From Methylomonas sp. (GTDB lineage: Bacteria > Pseudomonadota > Gammaproteobacteria > Methylococcales > Methylomonadaceae): 45,850 nucleotides of DNA. The stretch is taken from NCBI GenBank assembly GCA_002929135.1, contig PESC01000036.1:1-45850 (forward strand), in the 5' to 3' direction. Made by a program: the position numbers and the translations under genes. Below are positions 18,572 to 27,935 of the stretch, in pieces. How positions within the stretch are numbered: the stretch's first letter is position 1; every line of letters starts with the position of its first letter. The notes beneath the pieces were generated by a model that was given only the letters and a program-made list of their open reading frames with translations, made no database searches and was not told where the DNA came from.

Positions 18572-18597
18572 GGTGTAAAAAAACTTGACACTTCTGT
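18572..18597 (+). repeat. Direct repeat a, first copy
   Basis: A 26-bp sequence (GGTGTAAAAAAACTTGACAC then TTCTGT) recurs in the same orientation at 18746-18772 with about two differences. The 148 bases between the copies show no gene I can support. Origin unknown. Confidence 0.6.
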
Positions 18598-18745
18598 TGA
18601 AAAAACGAAAGCCGACCGATTTTTTTCGCGCCCCACACCACTGCGTGGTAACGCATACTTCCGCTACACCCCGTATGAATGCTTGCAAATGGGCCTGGGA
18701 ATGCGGGGTATGAGGGTTTCTTGGATCATTCACCCCCCCGAACAT

Positions 18746-18772
18746 GGTGTAAAAAAACCTGACACTTTCTGT
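18746..18772 (+). repeat. Direct repeat a, second copy
   Basis: Second copy of the repeat at 18572-18597, differing by one substitution and one extra T. It runs straight into the palindromic repeat that begins at 18771. Positions 18450-18888 hold only the sigma-54 promoter and these repeats. Confidence 0.6.
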
Positions 18773-18836
18773 GCGGGGTAAACGTTCGGGACGCAGGAGC
18801 GTCCCTGACCTGCATTCCCACGCAGAGCGTGGGAAT
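18771..18836 (+). repeat. Palindromic repeat b, first copy
   Basis: About 65 bp with two internal palindromes: GGGACGC-AGGA-GCGTCCC and TTCCCACGC-AGA-GCGTGGGAA. A second copy in the same orientation lies at 19261-19325, so the pair flanks the frameshifted gene at 18889-19223. Its second palindrome has the same core as the repeats near 13200-13540. Confidence 0.75.
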
Positions 18837-18888
18837 GCAAGTAAAAGCTTGATGCGCAGAACCGCGCAGGATGAACGGGCAAGCCCGG

Positions 18889-19223
18889 TCATTTCAAATA
18901 GGTGACAACGAACAACGCCGCAGTCACCGTCAATCCCAGTGACCAGAACATGAATCGATCCAGGCGCCGCCCCATTTCCTCGAAGCGCTTGTTACTCTCT
19001 TCCCGGCTTTGCGCAAACTGCTTGTCCATTTGCTTCATGACGTCATAGATCAATTCGCGCTGTGCTTTGAGTTCGTCGCCCTGATTTTTCAAGGCTTCTT
19101 CGACGCGCACCATGCGTTCACGCAGCTCTATCTCGAAACCACCGGCGGCTTGCCCAGCGATTGCTCGGCCAGCCATTCGGCGAGATGGGTTTTGATGAAG
19201 GTGATGTCTTCTTGGGCCAGCAT
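18889..19223 (-). pseudogene. Frameshifted small coiled-coil membrane protein gene
   Basis: From an ATG at 19223 the minus strand reads MLAQEDITFIKTHLAEWLAE and on to PPVVSR, then a stop. The next frame continues as FEIELRERMVRVEEALKNQ, a coiled coil, then a C-terminal transmembrane helix (FMFWSLGLTVTAALFVVTYLK). One missing base near 19134-19140 explains the break; restoring it gives a protein of about 111 residues with an amphipathic coiled coil and a tail anchor. The short N-terminal module followed by ELRERMVRVEE is typical of small uncharacterised bacterial proteins. It is either a recent pseudogene or a sequencing error. Confidence 0.65.
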
Positions 19224-19260
19224 GGATGGGTAACCGAAAGTTGAACAATGAAAAATATTG

Positions 19261-19325
19261 GTGCGGCGTAAGCGTTCGGGACGCAGAGCGTCCCGGTCTG
19301 CGTTCCCACGCAGAGCGTGGGAACG
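19261..19325 (+). repeat. Palindromic repeat b, second copy
   Basis: Matches the repeat at 18771-18836 at most positions, with the same two palindromes and the same orientation. The two copies enclose a 0.42-kb segment carrying one broken gene. Confidence 0.75.
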
Positions 19326-19403
19326 AGAAAAATGAAAAATATACTTGCAACCGTTTCAAACAGTTGGCGCAGATATTAGCATTGCTCAAGTCGGTTGCCG
19401 GAT

Positions 19404-19505
19404 TTAATCATCGGCTTCGATAAGGGCAGGGTTGTGTTCGTTGCGGGTATTTTCCCATCCAGCGAAAACGGCTGCCATGGCTTGCGCTCCCTCTGCGTTG
19501 TTCAC
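19404..19505 (-). CDS. Very small open frame after the carbonic anhydrase gene
   Basis: A 33-codon frame starts with GTG overlapping the last codons of the preceding gene (ATGTGA) and ends with TAA. It would read VNNAEGAQAM, then AAVFAGWENTRNEHNPALIEADD. An internal ATG would give 24 residues. The composition is plausible for a real protein and the overlap suggests coupling, but I recognise no family. Confidence 0.3.
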   Translation of the reverse strand: MNNAEGAQAMAAVFAGWENTRNEHNPALIEADD

Positions 19506-20035
19506 ATCCCCGACAGATAATGGTTTTTCAGGCGAATGTAGTGTTGGCTGGAATACGCCAGAAAGGCTTTTTCGTTGTCGCTCAAGGCTCGCGAGGCTTT
19601 GGCGGGTACGCCGACATATAAATGTCCGCCTGCGAGTTTTTTGCCTGGCGGAACCAGGGCGCCGGCTCCCAGCATGACGTAGTCGTCGAGTTCGGCGCCG
19701 TCCATGACGATGGCGCCGATGCCTATCAGGCAGTGGTTGCCAATTTTGCAGCCGTGAATCACGGCTCTATGCCCTATCGTCACGCCCCGGCCTATGGTCA
19801 AGCCATGGCCTTGCGCTGAATAATCACCGGCGTGCGAGACATGCAATACCGCGCCGTCCTGAACATTGCTGCCTGCGCCCACCTCGATGCGCTCGACATC
19901 GCCCCTGAGCACCGCCATCGGCCAGACCGAGACATCGTCGGCCAGCAAAACCCGGCCTATCACGACGGCGCTGTCGTCGATATAAACACCCTCGCCCATT
20001 TTCGGCGATTGCTCCTGAAAGCGTCGAATGGCCAT
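19502..20035 (-). CDS. Gamma carbonic anhydrase-like hexapeptide protein (YrdA/PaaY type)
   Basis: The 177-residue protein is a left-handed beta-helix built of hexapeptide repeats, as in gamma-class carbonic anhydrases. The metal histidines are in place: H65 in VLHVSH, H89 in TIGHR and H94 in VIHGC. Other family marks are MAVLRGDVERI, NVQDG, GAGALVPPGKKL and YVGVPAKASR. Many members of this subgroup have weak or undetected carbonic anhydrase activity, so the enzyme role is uncertain. It follows ubiC after 49 bases and may be the last main gene of the rpoZ-spoT run. Confidence 0.9.
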   Translation of the reverse strand: MAIRRFQEQSPKMGEGVYIDDSAVVIGRVLLADDVSVWPMAVLRGDVERIEVGAGSNVQDGAVLHVSHAGDYSAQGHGLTIGRGVTIGHRAVIHGCKIGNHCLIGIGAIVMDGAELDDYVMLGAGALVPPGKKLAGGHLYVGVPAKASRALSDNEKAFLAYSSQHYIRLKNHYLSGM

Positions 20036-20084
20036 GTATGAACTCCTTGGATTCGATGGTTATTGGTTTTCGCAACCGGTCTAC

Positions 20085-20753
20085 TCAGCCCTGACAGAGC
20101 TGTCTCAGCGCCGGTAAAAAACATTCCATTACCAGTAGCGGCTGGCGATGTATGGCGTACAGCGTCCGCCGCGCCCACAATGGCTGATCGACGTCGAAGC
20201 GTGCACGCACGGCGTTCGACCAGTTGGCCGTTGCAATGGTGCTGAACGCGCGTTGCCGACGTTCGAGGTCGGGGTAAGCGAAAATGACTTCGCCGAGTGG
20301 TCGCGTGCCCAGATGCGACAGGTTGCGCTGGGCGATGCGTATCGTGGCTTGCGGCAATACGGTACGCGCCAGCACCAGCGGGGTATCGCCAACGCTCAGC
20401 ACCACTTCGCGAATCAGATGATAACGATGATGCGCCACCGCCAAGACCCGGCATTCGTCGTTGAACGCCGGTTTCCAGCCGTGCAACAAAATGTCCACGC
20501 GCAAACCCATGCCGAACACGCCGCGCAAGCGTTTGGTCAGCGAGCCGCGCTCGTCCAGCCAGGGCCGTAAATCGTCTGGCAATGTGTGCGTGGGGCAGTT
20601 TTGTCTGCGCCAGACCGGCGGTTTGGCGTACAGATAGCTGAGGGTCGACAAGGCGGTGAAGTCTCGGGTTGTGTCGAATGGAATCGACCGTGGATTATAG
20701 CGATTGGCCCTGTATTCAAGGGCTGTATGCCGTCTTGAACAGGTGATCGGCAT
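20085..20753 (-). CDS. ubiC: Chorismate pyruvate-lyase
   Basis: The enzyme splits chorismate into 4-hydroxybenzoate and pyruvate, the first step of ubiquinone synthesis. Family features are LRPWLDERGSLTKRLR, the VDILLHGWKP segment, REVVLSVGDTPLVLARTVLP, LGTRPLGEVIFAYP and WARRTLYAIHRQPLLVMECFLP. The start is uncertain. The ATG at 20753 gives 222 residues and overlaps recG by 38 bases, but the family is usually nearer 165-190 residues. The only later in-frame starts before the conserved part are rare ones, such as a TTG at 20651. A TATAAT-like box on the minus strand near 20698 could give extra transcription. Confidence 0.85.
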   Translation of the reverse strand: MPITCSRRHTALEYRANRYNPRSIPFDTTRDFTALSTLSYLYAKPPVWRRQNCPTHTLPDDLRPWLDERGSLTKRLRGVFGMGLRVDILLHGWKPAFNDECRVLAVAHHRYHLIREVVLSVGDTPLVLARTVLPQATIRIAQRNLSHLGTRPLGEVIFAYPDLERRQRAFSTIATANWSNAVRARFDVDQPLWARRTLYAIHRQPLLVMECFLPALRQLCQG

Positions 20754-22842
20754 TGTCGGCCTGATGCCCGGTCCAGCGCTCGATTAGTGGCTGAACGACA
20801 TCGGGATGCTGTTGCAACAGCTCATGGGCGGCGTCTGCCACCTGTGCCAGCAGGGCTTGGTCGCGGGTGAGATCGGCAATTTTGAAGGCGATCTGGCCGG
20901 TTTGCCGGTTGCCGATGACTTCGCCGGGGCCACGCAATGCCAGGTCTTTTTCGGCGATGAGAAAACCGTCGTTGCTTTCGCGCAGAATGGCGAGCCGCTG
21001 TTTGGCATCGAACGACAGCGGCGGTTGATACAGCAGCAGACAAAAGCTGTCGATGCTGCCACGACCGACGCGACCGCGAAGCTGGTGCAATTGCGCAAGG
21101 CCCAGACGTTCGGCGTTTTCGATCACCATCAATCCGGCATTGGCCACATCGACGCCAACCTCGATGACGGTGGTGGCCACCAGCAGATCATGCTCACCGT
21201 TTTTGAAGGCTTGCATCGCCGCGTTTTTGTCGGCGGCTTTCATCCGGCCATGCACCAGCGCGATGCGAGCGTCGGGCAGTTGTTCGGCCAGAAAAACAGC
21301 CGTCTTTTCGGCGGCCTCGCACTGCAATTGTTCGGATTCTTCGATCAGCGTACAAACCCAGTAGGCCTGGCGTTGTTCGGCGATCCAGTGTTTCAGCCGT
21401 TCGATGATGTCGATACGACGCTCGGTGGCAATGGCACGGGTAATCACCGGTTTGCGGCCCGGCGGCAATTCATCAATCACCGACATGTCGAGGTCGGAAT
21501 ACTGCAACATGGCTAGGGTGCGGGGAATAGGCGTGGCCGTCATCACCAGTTGATGCGGAACCTGACCGTCGCGCTCGCCTTTTTGCCGTAAGGCCAGACG
21601 CTGTTGCACACCGAAGCGGTGTTGTTCGTCGATGATGACCAGGCCGAGTTTGCCGAAGACGACGGCATCCTGGAACAGGGCGTGGGTGCCGATGATGAGG
21701 TCGATGGCGCCGACGGCCAGTGCATCGAGCGTGTGTTTGCGCTGGCTGGCTTTGATCTGGCCGGTCAGCAGGGCGGTGCGGCATTCGCCTTCGGTAAACC
21801 ACAGGCTGAAATTGCGGTAGTGCTGTTCCGCCAGCAATTCGGTTGGCGCCATCAGCGCCACCTGATAACCGGATTGCACAGTGGTCAGTGCCGATACGGC
21901 GGCCACCAGCGTCTTGCCGCAGCCGACATCGCCCTGAACCAGGCGCAACATCGGGCGGGGCTGGATCAGGTCGGCTTCGATTTCGGCTATCACCCGCTGT
22001 TGGGCCGCTGTGAGCTGGAACGGCAAGCGCGCCAGGATGTTTCGGCTGGCGGCGTGATCCGGCTGCATCGGCGGCGCACGCCAGCGGCGATAGTGCAATT
22101 TGCCCTGCAACAGCGCCAGATGGTGGGCGAGAAATTCTTCGAAAGCCAGGCGCTGCAAGGCCGGAATGGCCGTCGCTGCATCCAGTAAGGCGCGAGCGAG
22201 TTCCGGCGGCGGGGAATGCAGTATCGACAAGGCCTCGATCAGCGACGGGTAGCCCTGGCGCTGAATCAGGCTTTGTGGCAGGAAATCCGGCAGTGCCGCT
22301 GGCGTGTTGCGAATCCGCTCCAGGGCTTGTTTGATGGCTTTGCGTAGCGTCGATTGCCCCAGACCTTCGGTCAAGGGGTAAACCGGTGTCAGGCCGGTTT
22401 CGCGCGGGTCTTCGTCCGGGGTCAGCAGCCGGTACTCGGGATGGATCATCTCCAGGCCGTTGAAGCCCGAACGCACCTCACCGTAGCACCATATTTGCGC
22501 CCCCGGTTTCAGGTTGTTGAGTTGCTGGGCAGACACATGAAAAAAACGCAGTGCCAAATGGCCAGAGCCATCGGCCACGCGGCAGAGGATGCTGGGGCGA
22601 CCGCGTTGCGGGGTGTCGGTGAACTCGACGGTTGCGCTGATCAGCGCGTGTTGCCCCGGCACCAGTTGGGCGATGGCTACGATGCGGGTGCGATCCTGAT
22701 AACGCTGCGGCAAATGAAACAGCAGGTCTTCCAGGCAGCGCAGCCCCAGTTTTTCCAGACGGGATGCGGTTTGCGCACCGATGCCGCTCAAACGGGTGAC
22801 GGGCTGGCGCGCTGCGGAAAACGGCGGTGTTTCAGACGACAT
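20716..22842 (-). CDS. recG: ATP-dependent DNA helicase RecG
   Basis: The 708-residue helicase drives branch migration and fork reversal. Domains run in the usual order: an N-terminal wedge/OB domain (about residues 10-200), helicase motif I GDVGCGKT, a DEQH box in IIDEQHRFGVQQR, MTATPIPRTLA (motif III), and a C-terminal half with GRMKAADKNAAM, LLVATTVIEVGVDV and QLRGRVGRG. Length and ends match the family. It starts 33 bases after ridA in the same direction. Confidence 0.97.
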   Translation of the reverse strand: MSSETPPFSAARQPVTRLSGIGAQTASRLEKLGLRCLEDLLFHLPQRYQDRTRIVAIAQLVPGQHALISATVEFTDTPQRGRPSILCRVADGSGHLALRFFHVSAQQLNNLKPGAQIWCYGEVRSGFNGLEMIHPEYRLLTPDEDPRETGLTPVYPLTEGLGQSTLRKAIKQALERIRNTPAALPDFLPQSLIQRQGYPSLIEALSILHSPPPELARALLDAATAIPALQRLAFEEFLAHHLALLQGKLHYRRWRAPPMQPDHAASRNILARLPFQLTAAQQRVIAEIEADLIQPRPMLRLVQGDVGCGKTLVAAVSALTTVQSGYQVALMAPTELLAEQHYRNFSLWFTEGECRTALLTGQIKASQRKHTLDALAVGAIDLIIGTHALFQDAVVFGKLGLVIIDEQHRFGVQQRLALRQKGERDGQVPHQLVMTATPIPRTLAMLQYSDLDMSVIDELPPGRKPVITRAIATERRIDIIERLKHWIAEQRQAYWVCTLIEESEQLQCEAAEKTAVFLAEQLPDARIALVHGRMKAADKNAAMQAFKNGEHDLLVATTVIEVGVDVANAGLMVIENAERLGLAQLHQLRGRVGRGSIDSFCLLLYQPPLSFDAKQRLAILRESNDGFLIAEKDLALRGPGEVIGNRQTGQIAFKIADLTRDQALLAQVADAAHELLQQHPDVVQPLIERWTGHQADNADHLFKTAYSP

Positions 22843-22875
22843 CCTTGCGAGTGTGGACGGATGAATCGGGCGTCA

Positions 22876-23265
22876 TCATTTAGCTTGCAACACCATGACC
22901 GCATCCATTTCGACGCTAACGCCTTTGGGCAGCGCGGCAACACCAATGGCGGCGCGGGCAGGGTAAGGCGCTGCGAAATAGCGGGCCATGATGTCGTTGA
23001 CGACAGGGAAATGATTCATGTCGATCAGGTAAACATTGAGTTTGACGATGTCGGCCAGCTCGCCGCCCGCTGCCCGGGCAACGGCTTGCAGATTGTCGAA
23101 CACCCGGCGAATCTGCATGGCTATGTCGCCATCGACAACGGTCATGGTGGCGGGGTCGAGCGGAATCTGGCCCGACAGGTAGACGGTGTCGTCGATTTTG
23201 ACGGCCTGCGAATAAGTACCTATGGCTTGCGGTGCATCGGGCGTGGCAATGATGGTTTTGCGCAT
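22876..23265 (-). CDS. ridA: RidA family reactive intermediate deaminase
   Basis: The 129-residue protein is a member of the RidA/YjgF/UK114 family, which hydrolyses reactive imine and enamine intermediates such as 2-aminoacrylate. Family marks are [47 protein letters not shown] and [23 protein letters not shown], with the key arginine in PARAA. The start at 23265 matches the family; a longer open frame reaching into spoT is spurious. It is 4 bases after the spoT stop, a conserved order in many Gammaproteobacteria. Confidence 0.95.
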   Translation of the reverse strand: MRKTIIATPDAPQAIGTYSQAVKIDDTVYLSGQIPLDPATMTVVDGDIAMQIRRVFDNLQAVARAAGGELADIVKLNVYLIDMNHFPVVNDIMARYFAAPYPARAAIGVAALPKGVSVEMDAVMVLQAK

Positions 23266-23269
23266 GTTT

Positions 23270-25447
23270 CTAAGCCTTGATTCGGGTGATTTTGAGGACG
23301 ATGGATAGTTTTTTGAGTTTGCGGATGATGTTGGCCAGATGCACGCGATCATGCACGGCCAGAACCAGCAAGTCGACTGATACCCGCTCATCCTGGCTGA
23401 CGACGGTGATGTTTTCGATGTTGGATTCCATTGCCGATATGGTCGATGCGATGGTGGCCAGCGAGCCGCGTTGATTGAGCAGCTCGATGCGTATTTCCGC
23501 CGAAAATTCACCGGCGGCCTCCTGGCTCCATTCCACGTCCAGCCAGGTGGTTTGTTTCTTGCGCACGTCGTTGCTGTTGCGGCATTCCTGGTGATGGACG
23601 ACGATGCCTTTGCCGGGGTTGAAAAAGCCGATGATGGGATCACCCGGTATCGGTCTGCAACATTTGGCCAAACTGACGACCATGCCTTCCGTGCCTTTGA
23701 TGACCAGCGGTGTGGTGTGATGCGTAAGTTGGTCTTCGAGCTTGACCGCCGCATTGACATCAGATTGACCCAGGCGTTTGGCCACCAGAAAAGGCATGCG
23801 GTTGCCGAGGCCGATGTCTTCGAGCAGCTCGTTGAGCGAGTGCTGTTTCATCGAGTGCAGCAAGCTCATGATGCGGGCGTCGTCTATGTCTTCCAGCCGC
23901 AGGTTCAAGCTCAGCAATTCCTTTTCCAGCAGCCGACGACCGAGTTTGATGGCTTCCTGCTGGTTGAAGTTTTTCAGGTAGGCGCGTATGCAGCTGCGTG
24001 CTTTGGCGGTGACGACGTAATTCAGCCACAAGGGATTGGGCCGCGCCCAGGCAGCGGTGATGACTTCGACGGTCATGCCGTTTTCCAACCGGGTTTGTAG
24101 CGGCACCAGTTTTTTGTCGATGCGCGCCGAAATGCAGGCGTTGCCCACGTCGGTGTGCACCATGTAGGCAAAGTCGACGATGGAGGCGCCGCGCGGCAGT
24201 TTGATGATTTTGCCCAGCGGCGTGAAGATGAAGACTTCGTGCGGAAACAGGTCGACTTTGAGGTTGTCGATGAATTCCAGCGAGTCGCCGACCGATTTCT
24301 GGATTTCGAGCAGGTCACGCAGCCATTCGTTGGCACGGGCTTTTATGGTGTCGCTTTTTTCGCTGTCGGACTTGTAAAGCCAGTGCGCGGCAATGCCGGA
24401 TTCCGAAATGCGGTGCATTTCATGGGTGCGAATCTGGATTTCGATCGGCATGCCGTAAGGACTCATCAGCGTGGTGTGCAGCGACTGGTAGCCGTTGGCC
24501 TTGGGCAGGGCGATGTAATCCTTGAAGCGGCCAGGGATAGGTTTGTAAAGATTGTGCACGCTGCCCAGGGCGCGGTAGCAGTCGTCGACGCTGTGGCAGA
24601 AAATGCGGAAGGCGTGGACATCGAATACGTCGGAAAACGAGATTTTTTTGTTCAGCATTTTCTGGTAAATGCTGGCGATGTTTTTTTCCCGACCGGCCAC
24701 CTTGCACTCCAGCGCGGTTTCGCTCAACCGGTTTTGGATCGCGCTTTGAATGGTGTCGATGACTTCCTTGCGGTGGCCGCGTGACTTTCTGACCGCGTTG
24801 TTGATTGCCTTGTAGCGGTTGGGGTACATCGCCTTGAAGCCCAGCGCCTCCAGTTGGTGGCGAATGTCGTTCATGCCCAGCCGGTTGGCAATGGGGGCGT
24901 AGATTTCCAGGGTTTCCTTGGCGATGCGGCGCTTCTTTTCCGGCGGCATGTTGCCCAGGGTTTGCATGTTGTGCAGGCGGTCGGCGAGTTTGACGATGAT
25001 GACTCGTAAATCCTGCGCCATGGCCAGAAACATTTTTCTGACGTTTTCAGCCTGGGCTTCGGCGCGGGAACGGCTGTCGATTTTCGACAGCTTGGTGACG
25101 CCATCGACCAGTTCGGCGACTTCCGGGCTGAATTCCCTGGCCAGTTCGGCCTTGGTGATGGGGGTGTCTTCGATGACATCGTGCAGAATGGCGGCCATGA
25201 TGCCGTTGGCATCCATACGCATACCGGCCAGGGTGATGGCAACGGATACCGGGTGGCAGATGTAGGCCTCGCCGCTACGGCGGAACTGGCCGGTGTGGGC
25301 TGCCGCGCCGAAATGATAGGCGCGGACGATGGTGTTGATTTGAGTTGGATCGAGATAGCCGCCGAGGAGGTTGCAAAGCTGCTGAAGCAGTTTGTCTTCA
25401 GGAAGCTCTGTGGGGGGCGGGGTGCATTGCGCGGCTAGCTCGGTCAT
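23270..25447 (-). CDS. spoT: Bifunctional (p)ppGpp synthetase/hydrolase SpoT
   Basis: The 725-residue enzyme makes and degrades the alarmone (p)ppGpp. The N-terminal hydrolase carries the HD motif in [10 protein letters not shown], with [17 protein letters not shown] before it. The synthetase has [20 protein letters not shown], whose RxKD signature marks the bifunctional type. TGS ([19 protein letters not shown]) and a C-terminal ACT domain complete it. Hydrolase residues look intact. It lies 16 bases after rpoZ, the usual rpoZ-spoT order. Confidence 0.97.
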   Translation of the reverse strand: MTELAAQCTPPPTELPEDKLLQQLCNLLGGYLDPTQINTIVRAYHFGAAAHTGQFRRSGEAYICHPVSVAITLAGMRMDANGIMAAILHDVIEDTPITKAELAREFSPEVAELVDGVTKLSKIDSRSRAEAQAENVRKMFLAMAQDLRVIIVKLADRLHNMQTLGNMPPEKKRRIAKETLEIYAPIANRLGMNDIRHQLEALGFKAMYPNRYKAINNAVRKSRGHRKEVIDTIQSAIQNRLSETALECKVAGREKNIASIYQKMLNKKISFSDVFDVHAFRIFCHSVDDCYRALGSVHNLYKPIPGRFKDYIALPKANGYQSLHTTLMSPYGMPIEIQIRTHEMHRISESGIAAHWLYKSDSEKSDTIKARANEWLRDLLEIQKSVGDSLEFIDNLKVDLFPHEVFIFTPLGKIIKLPRGASIVDFAYMVHTDVGNACISARIDKKLVPLQTRLENGMTVEVITAAWARPNPLWLNYVVTAKARSCIRAYLKNFNQQEAIKLGRRLLEKELLSLNLRLEDIDDARIMSLLHSMKQHSLNELLEDIGLGNRMPFLVAKRLGQSDVNAAVKLEDQLTHHTTPLVIKGTEGMVVSLAKCCRPIPGDPIIGFFNPGKGIVVHHQECRNSNDVRKKQTTWLDVEWSQEAAGEFSAEIRIELLNQRGSLATIASTISAMESNIENITVVSQDERVSVDLLVLAVHDRVHLANIIRKLKKLSIVLKITRIKA

Positions 25448-25463
25448 CCTGGGGTTTCAGCGT

Positions 25464-25697
25464 TCAAAATGGGTCTGAAGCCGCATGACTGCTGCGGTGC
25501 AGCCGATCGATGTTGTCTTCGGTGACGAAACCACCGGCAATTTCACGCAAGGCGATCACGGTGTCTTTGTCTTTGCCGCGCGGAACGAATTCATCCGCAC
25601 CCTTTTCGAGCTGTCTTGCCCTTTTTGCTGCCAGCAGCACCAGCTTGAAACGGTTTTCTACATTTTCCAAGCAATCTTCAATCGTAACGCGAGCCAT
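25464..25697 (-). CDS. rpoZ: RNA polymerase omega subunit
   Basis: The 77-residue small subunit helps assemble RNA polymerase and contributes to the ppGpp site. It has the full family pattern [48 protein letters not shown]. It is shorter at the C-terminus than E. coli omega, as is common. It is the first gene of the run leading to spoT; gmk, which often precedes it, is absent. Confidence 0.96.
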   Translation of the reverse strand: MARVTIEDCLENVENRFKLVLLAAKRARQLEKGADEFVPRGKDKDTVIALREIAGGFVTEDNIDRLHRSSHAASDPF

Positions 25698-25780
25698 GGT
25701 TTACCTTGTGCAAGTTTTTTTGGGGAGGTGGGATGGGACATGTCCGGAAACGTTCGCTTCCGGTCAAAACAGGTGCGGCG

Positions 25781-25786
25781 ATTATA
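25781..25786 (-). promoter_or_regulatory. -10 box before rpoZ
   Basis: TATAAT on the minus strand, about 84 bases before the rpoZ start, in the only gap before the operon. The -35 region is weak (TGGCCA-like). Confidence 0.45.
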
Positions 25787-25912
25787 ATCAATCGCCATTG
25801 TATTGGCCACTTTCGAGGCCTGGGTCTACCGGGCTAATTGTGTGATTTTTCACAGGATAACCGCTGATTGTCGGCAGCGTCGACATGCAGGTTTTCCCGG
25901 TTCGCCGGGTTT

Positions 25913-27010
25913 TTACAGCCCGCTTTTCAGGCTTGCTTCGATGAACTGATCCAGCGCACCGTCCAGCACCGCCTGGGTGTTGCCGGTTTCGACGCTGGTA
26001 CGCAAATCCTTGATCCGCGATTGATCCAGCACATAGGAGCGAATCTGGCTGCCCCAGCCGATGTCGGATTTGGAGTCTTCCAGCGCCTGCTGGCTTTCAC
26101 TACGTTTGAGCATTTCCATTTCATACAGCTTGGCCTTGAGCTGCTTCATCGCCGTGTCCTTGTTCTTGTGCTGCGAGCGGTCGCTCTGGCACTGGGTGAC
26201 GATGCCGCTGGGGCCGTGGGTGATGCGCACCGCCGATTCGGTACGGTTGACGTGCTGGCCACCGGCACCGCTGGCGCGGTAGACGTCGATGCGCAAGTCG
26301 GCCGGATTGATGTCGATTTCGATGTCGTCGTCGATCTCGGGCGAGACGAAAACGGACGCAAACGAGGTATGACGACGGTTGCCGGAATCGAACGGCGATT
26401 TGCGCACCAAACGATGCACGCCGGTTTCGGTACGCAACCAGCCGAAGGCATACGGGCCTTCGAACTTGATGGTGGCGCTCTTGATGCCGGCCACGTCACC
26501 CGGCGATTCTTCGATCAATTCGGTCTTGAAGCCCTTGGCCTCGCCCCAGCGCAGATACATGCGCTCTATCATCGATGCCCAGTCCTGCGCCTCGGTGCCG
26601 CCGGAACCGGCCTGAATGTCCAGGAAGGCGTTGTTGGGGTCCATCTCGCCGCTGAACATGCGCTGGAACTCCAGGCCAGCGACCTGTTTCTCGTAGTCTT
26701 CCAGATCGGCGGCAACTGTGTCGACGGTGTCTTCGTCGTTTTCCGCAACCGCCATCATCAGCAGCTCTTCGGCGTCGCTCAGTCCTTGCTCCAAATTTCT
26801 GATGGTGTCGACGATGCCCTCCAGCATTGCCCGTTCCTTGCCCATGGCCTGCGCCTGTTCCGGCTTGTTCCAGATCGCCGGGTCTTCCAGTTCCCGCAAC
26901 ACCTCTACCAAGCGCTCACTCTTGCTATCGAAATCCAGATAGGTTTTCAGACCGGCGCAACGCTCGCGCAGGTCGGCTATCGCGTACTTGATGGGATTGA
27001 TTTCTTGCAT
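25913..27010 (-). CDS. prfB: Peptide chain release factor 2, without programmed frameshift
   Basis: The 365-residue RF2 ends translation at UGA and UAA. The stop-codon reading motif SPF is in [13 protein letters not shown] and the catalytic GGQ in GAGGQHVNR. In E. coli and many bacteria the gene is split by a UGA near codon 26 and needs +1 frameshifting. Here codons 24-28 read Tyr-Leu-Asp-Phe-Asp in one frame (TAT CTG GAT) with no UGA, so that autoregulation is absent. It follows lgt in the same direction after 67 bases. Confidence 0.96.
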   Translation of the reverse strand: MQEINPIKYAIADLRERCAGLKTYLDFDSKSERLVEVLRELEDPAIWNKPEQAQAMGKERAMLEGIVDTIRNLEQGLSDAEELLMMAVAENDEDTVDTVAADLEDYEKQVAGLEFQRMFSGEMDPNNAFLDIQAGSGGTEAQDWASMIERMYLRWGEAKGFKTELIEESPGDVAGIKSATIKFEGPYAFGWLRTETGVHRLVRKSPFDSGNRRHTSFASVFVSPEIDDDIEIDINPADLRIDVYRASGAGGQHVNRTESAVRITHGPSGIVTQCQSDRSQHKNKDTAMKQLKAKLYEMEMLKRSESQQALEDSKSDIGWGSQIRSYVLDQSRIKDLRTSVETGNTQAVLDGALDQFIEASLKSGL

Positions 27011-27077
27011 GGATTCTCGAAACTCAGACGGAAGGCCGACCAGACGTCGGCAAACAAAAGGCGGCGATTATAAACGA

Positions 27078-27866
27078 TTACTCCGGCCGGTTAAGCCGGT
27101 GCCGACGCAAGGCCCACACCACACACCCAATGCCCGCCAGCACGAACGGTACGCTCAACCATTGCCCGGTCGTCAGCCAAGTGCCGGGATCGTAACTGGC
27201 CTGTTCGGTTTTGAAATACTCCAGCGCGAAACGCACGCTGAACAGCAGGCTGATGAAGCAGCCGAAGGAGAAGCCTGGTTTGTCAGCGTGCTTGCGGTAA
27301 ATAGTCAGCGCAACGAGGTAGATCAACAAATAGCTGAAGGCTTCATAAAGCTGCACCGGGTGACGCGGCACATTGTCGATGCGGGCAAAAATCACGCCCC
27401 ATGGCTGATCGGTGGCAATGCCGAGAATCTCGGAATTGAAAAAATTGCCGACCCGGATCAACGCTCCGGCCAGCGCGGTGGGAATGCTGACACGATCAAG
27501 CAACCACAAAAAGCCGTCGCCAAATTTGCGGGTGTACAGATACAAGGCCAAGATGATGCCGACCGACGCACCATGGCTGGCCAGGCCGCCTTGCCAAATC
27601 GCCAGTATCTTGAGCGGATGCGACAGGTAATAGACGGGATCGTAAAGCAGCACATGCCCAAGTCGGGCACCCACCACGGTCGCAATCACCATGTACCAGA
27701 GCAGGGTATCAAGTTCCTCGACATTCTTGCCCTCGCGCTGATACATCCACTGCATGGTCAGAAAGCTGCCGACGAAGCCCAGCGCGAACAGTACGCCGTA
27801 CCAGCGAATTTTCAGAAAACCCAAATCCAGGAGAACGGGGTCGATTTGCCAGATCAAGTGTTGCAT
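27078..27866 (-). CDS. lgt: Prolipoprotein diacylglyceryl transferase
   Basis: The 262-residue inner-membrane enzyme attaches diacylglycerol to the lipobox cysteine of prolipoproteins. Conserved parts are IRWYGVLFALGF, WQGGLASHGASVG with the essential histidine, and the signature ALIRVGNFFNSEILG, with about seven transmembrane helices. The ATG at 27866 matches the family start; a longer frame from 27965 adds unrelated residues. It is probably co-transcribed with prfB. Confidence 0.95.
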   Translation of the reverse strand: MQHLIWQIDPVLLDLGFLKIRWYGVLFALGFVGSFLTMQWMYQREGKNVEELDTLLWYMVIATVVGARLGHVLLYDPVYYLSHPLKILAIWQGGLASHGASVGIILALYLYTRKFGDGFLWLLDRVSIPTALAGALIRVGNFFNSEILGIATDQPWGVIFARIDNVPRHPVQLYEAFSYLLIYLVALTIYRKHADKPGFSFGCFISLLFSVRFALEYFKTEQASYDPGTWLTTGQWLSVPFVLAGIGCVVWALRRHRLNRPE

Positions 27867-27935
27867 GGGAGTCGATACCGAGAGGTGGCGTTGAGGAGTG
27901 GCAAGGGTAACAAAAATGGGATCTATGTGAATCCT

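Noticed and set aside
18545-18892. 115-codon minus-strand frame
   Set aside because: It is made entirely of the direct and palindromic repeats in this stretch, so coding is unlikely.
18572-19325. Considered as a CRISPR array because of repeated units
   Set aside because: Only two copies of each repeat, unequal spacing and no cas genes; no CRISPR array was seen anywhere in the window.
22354-23280. Open frame of 308 codons on the plus strand
   Set aside because: It spans the ends of recG and ridA on the opposite strand and has no recognisable family.
25896-25909. CCCGG-TTCG-CCGGG hairpin with T5 on the plus strand, considered as a prfB terminator
   Set aside because: The T-run is on the plus strand while prfB is on the minus strand, and the stem is only 5 bp.
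25868-27073. Long open frame of 401 codons on the plus strand
   Set aside because: It lies antisense to prfB, which is a complete and certain gene; no family features.
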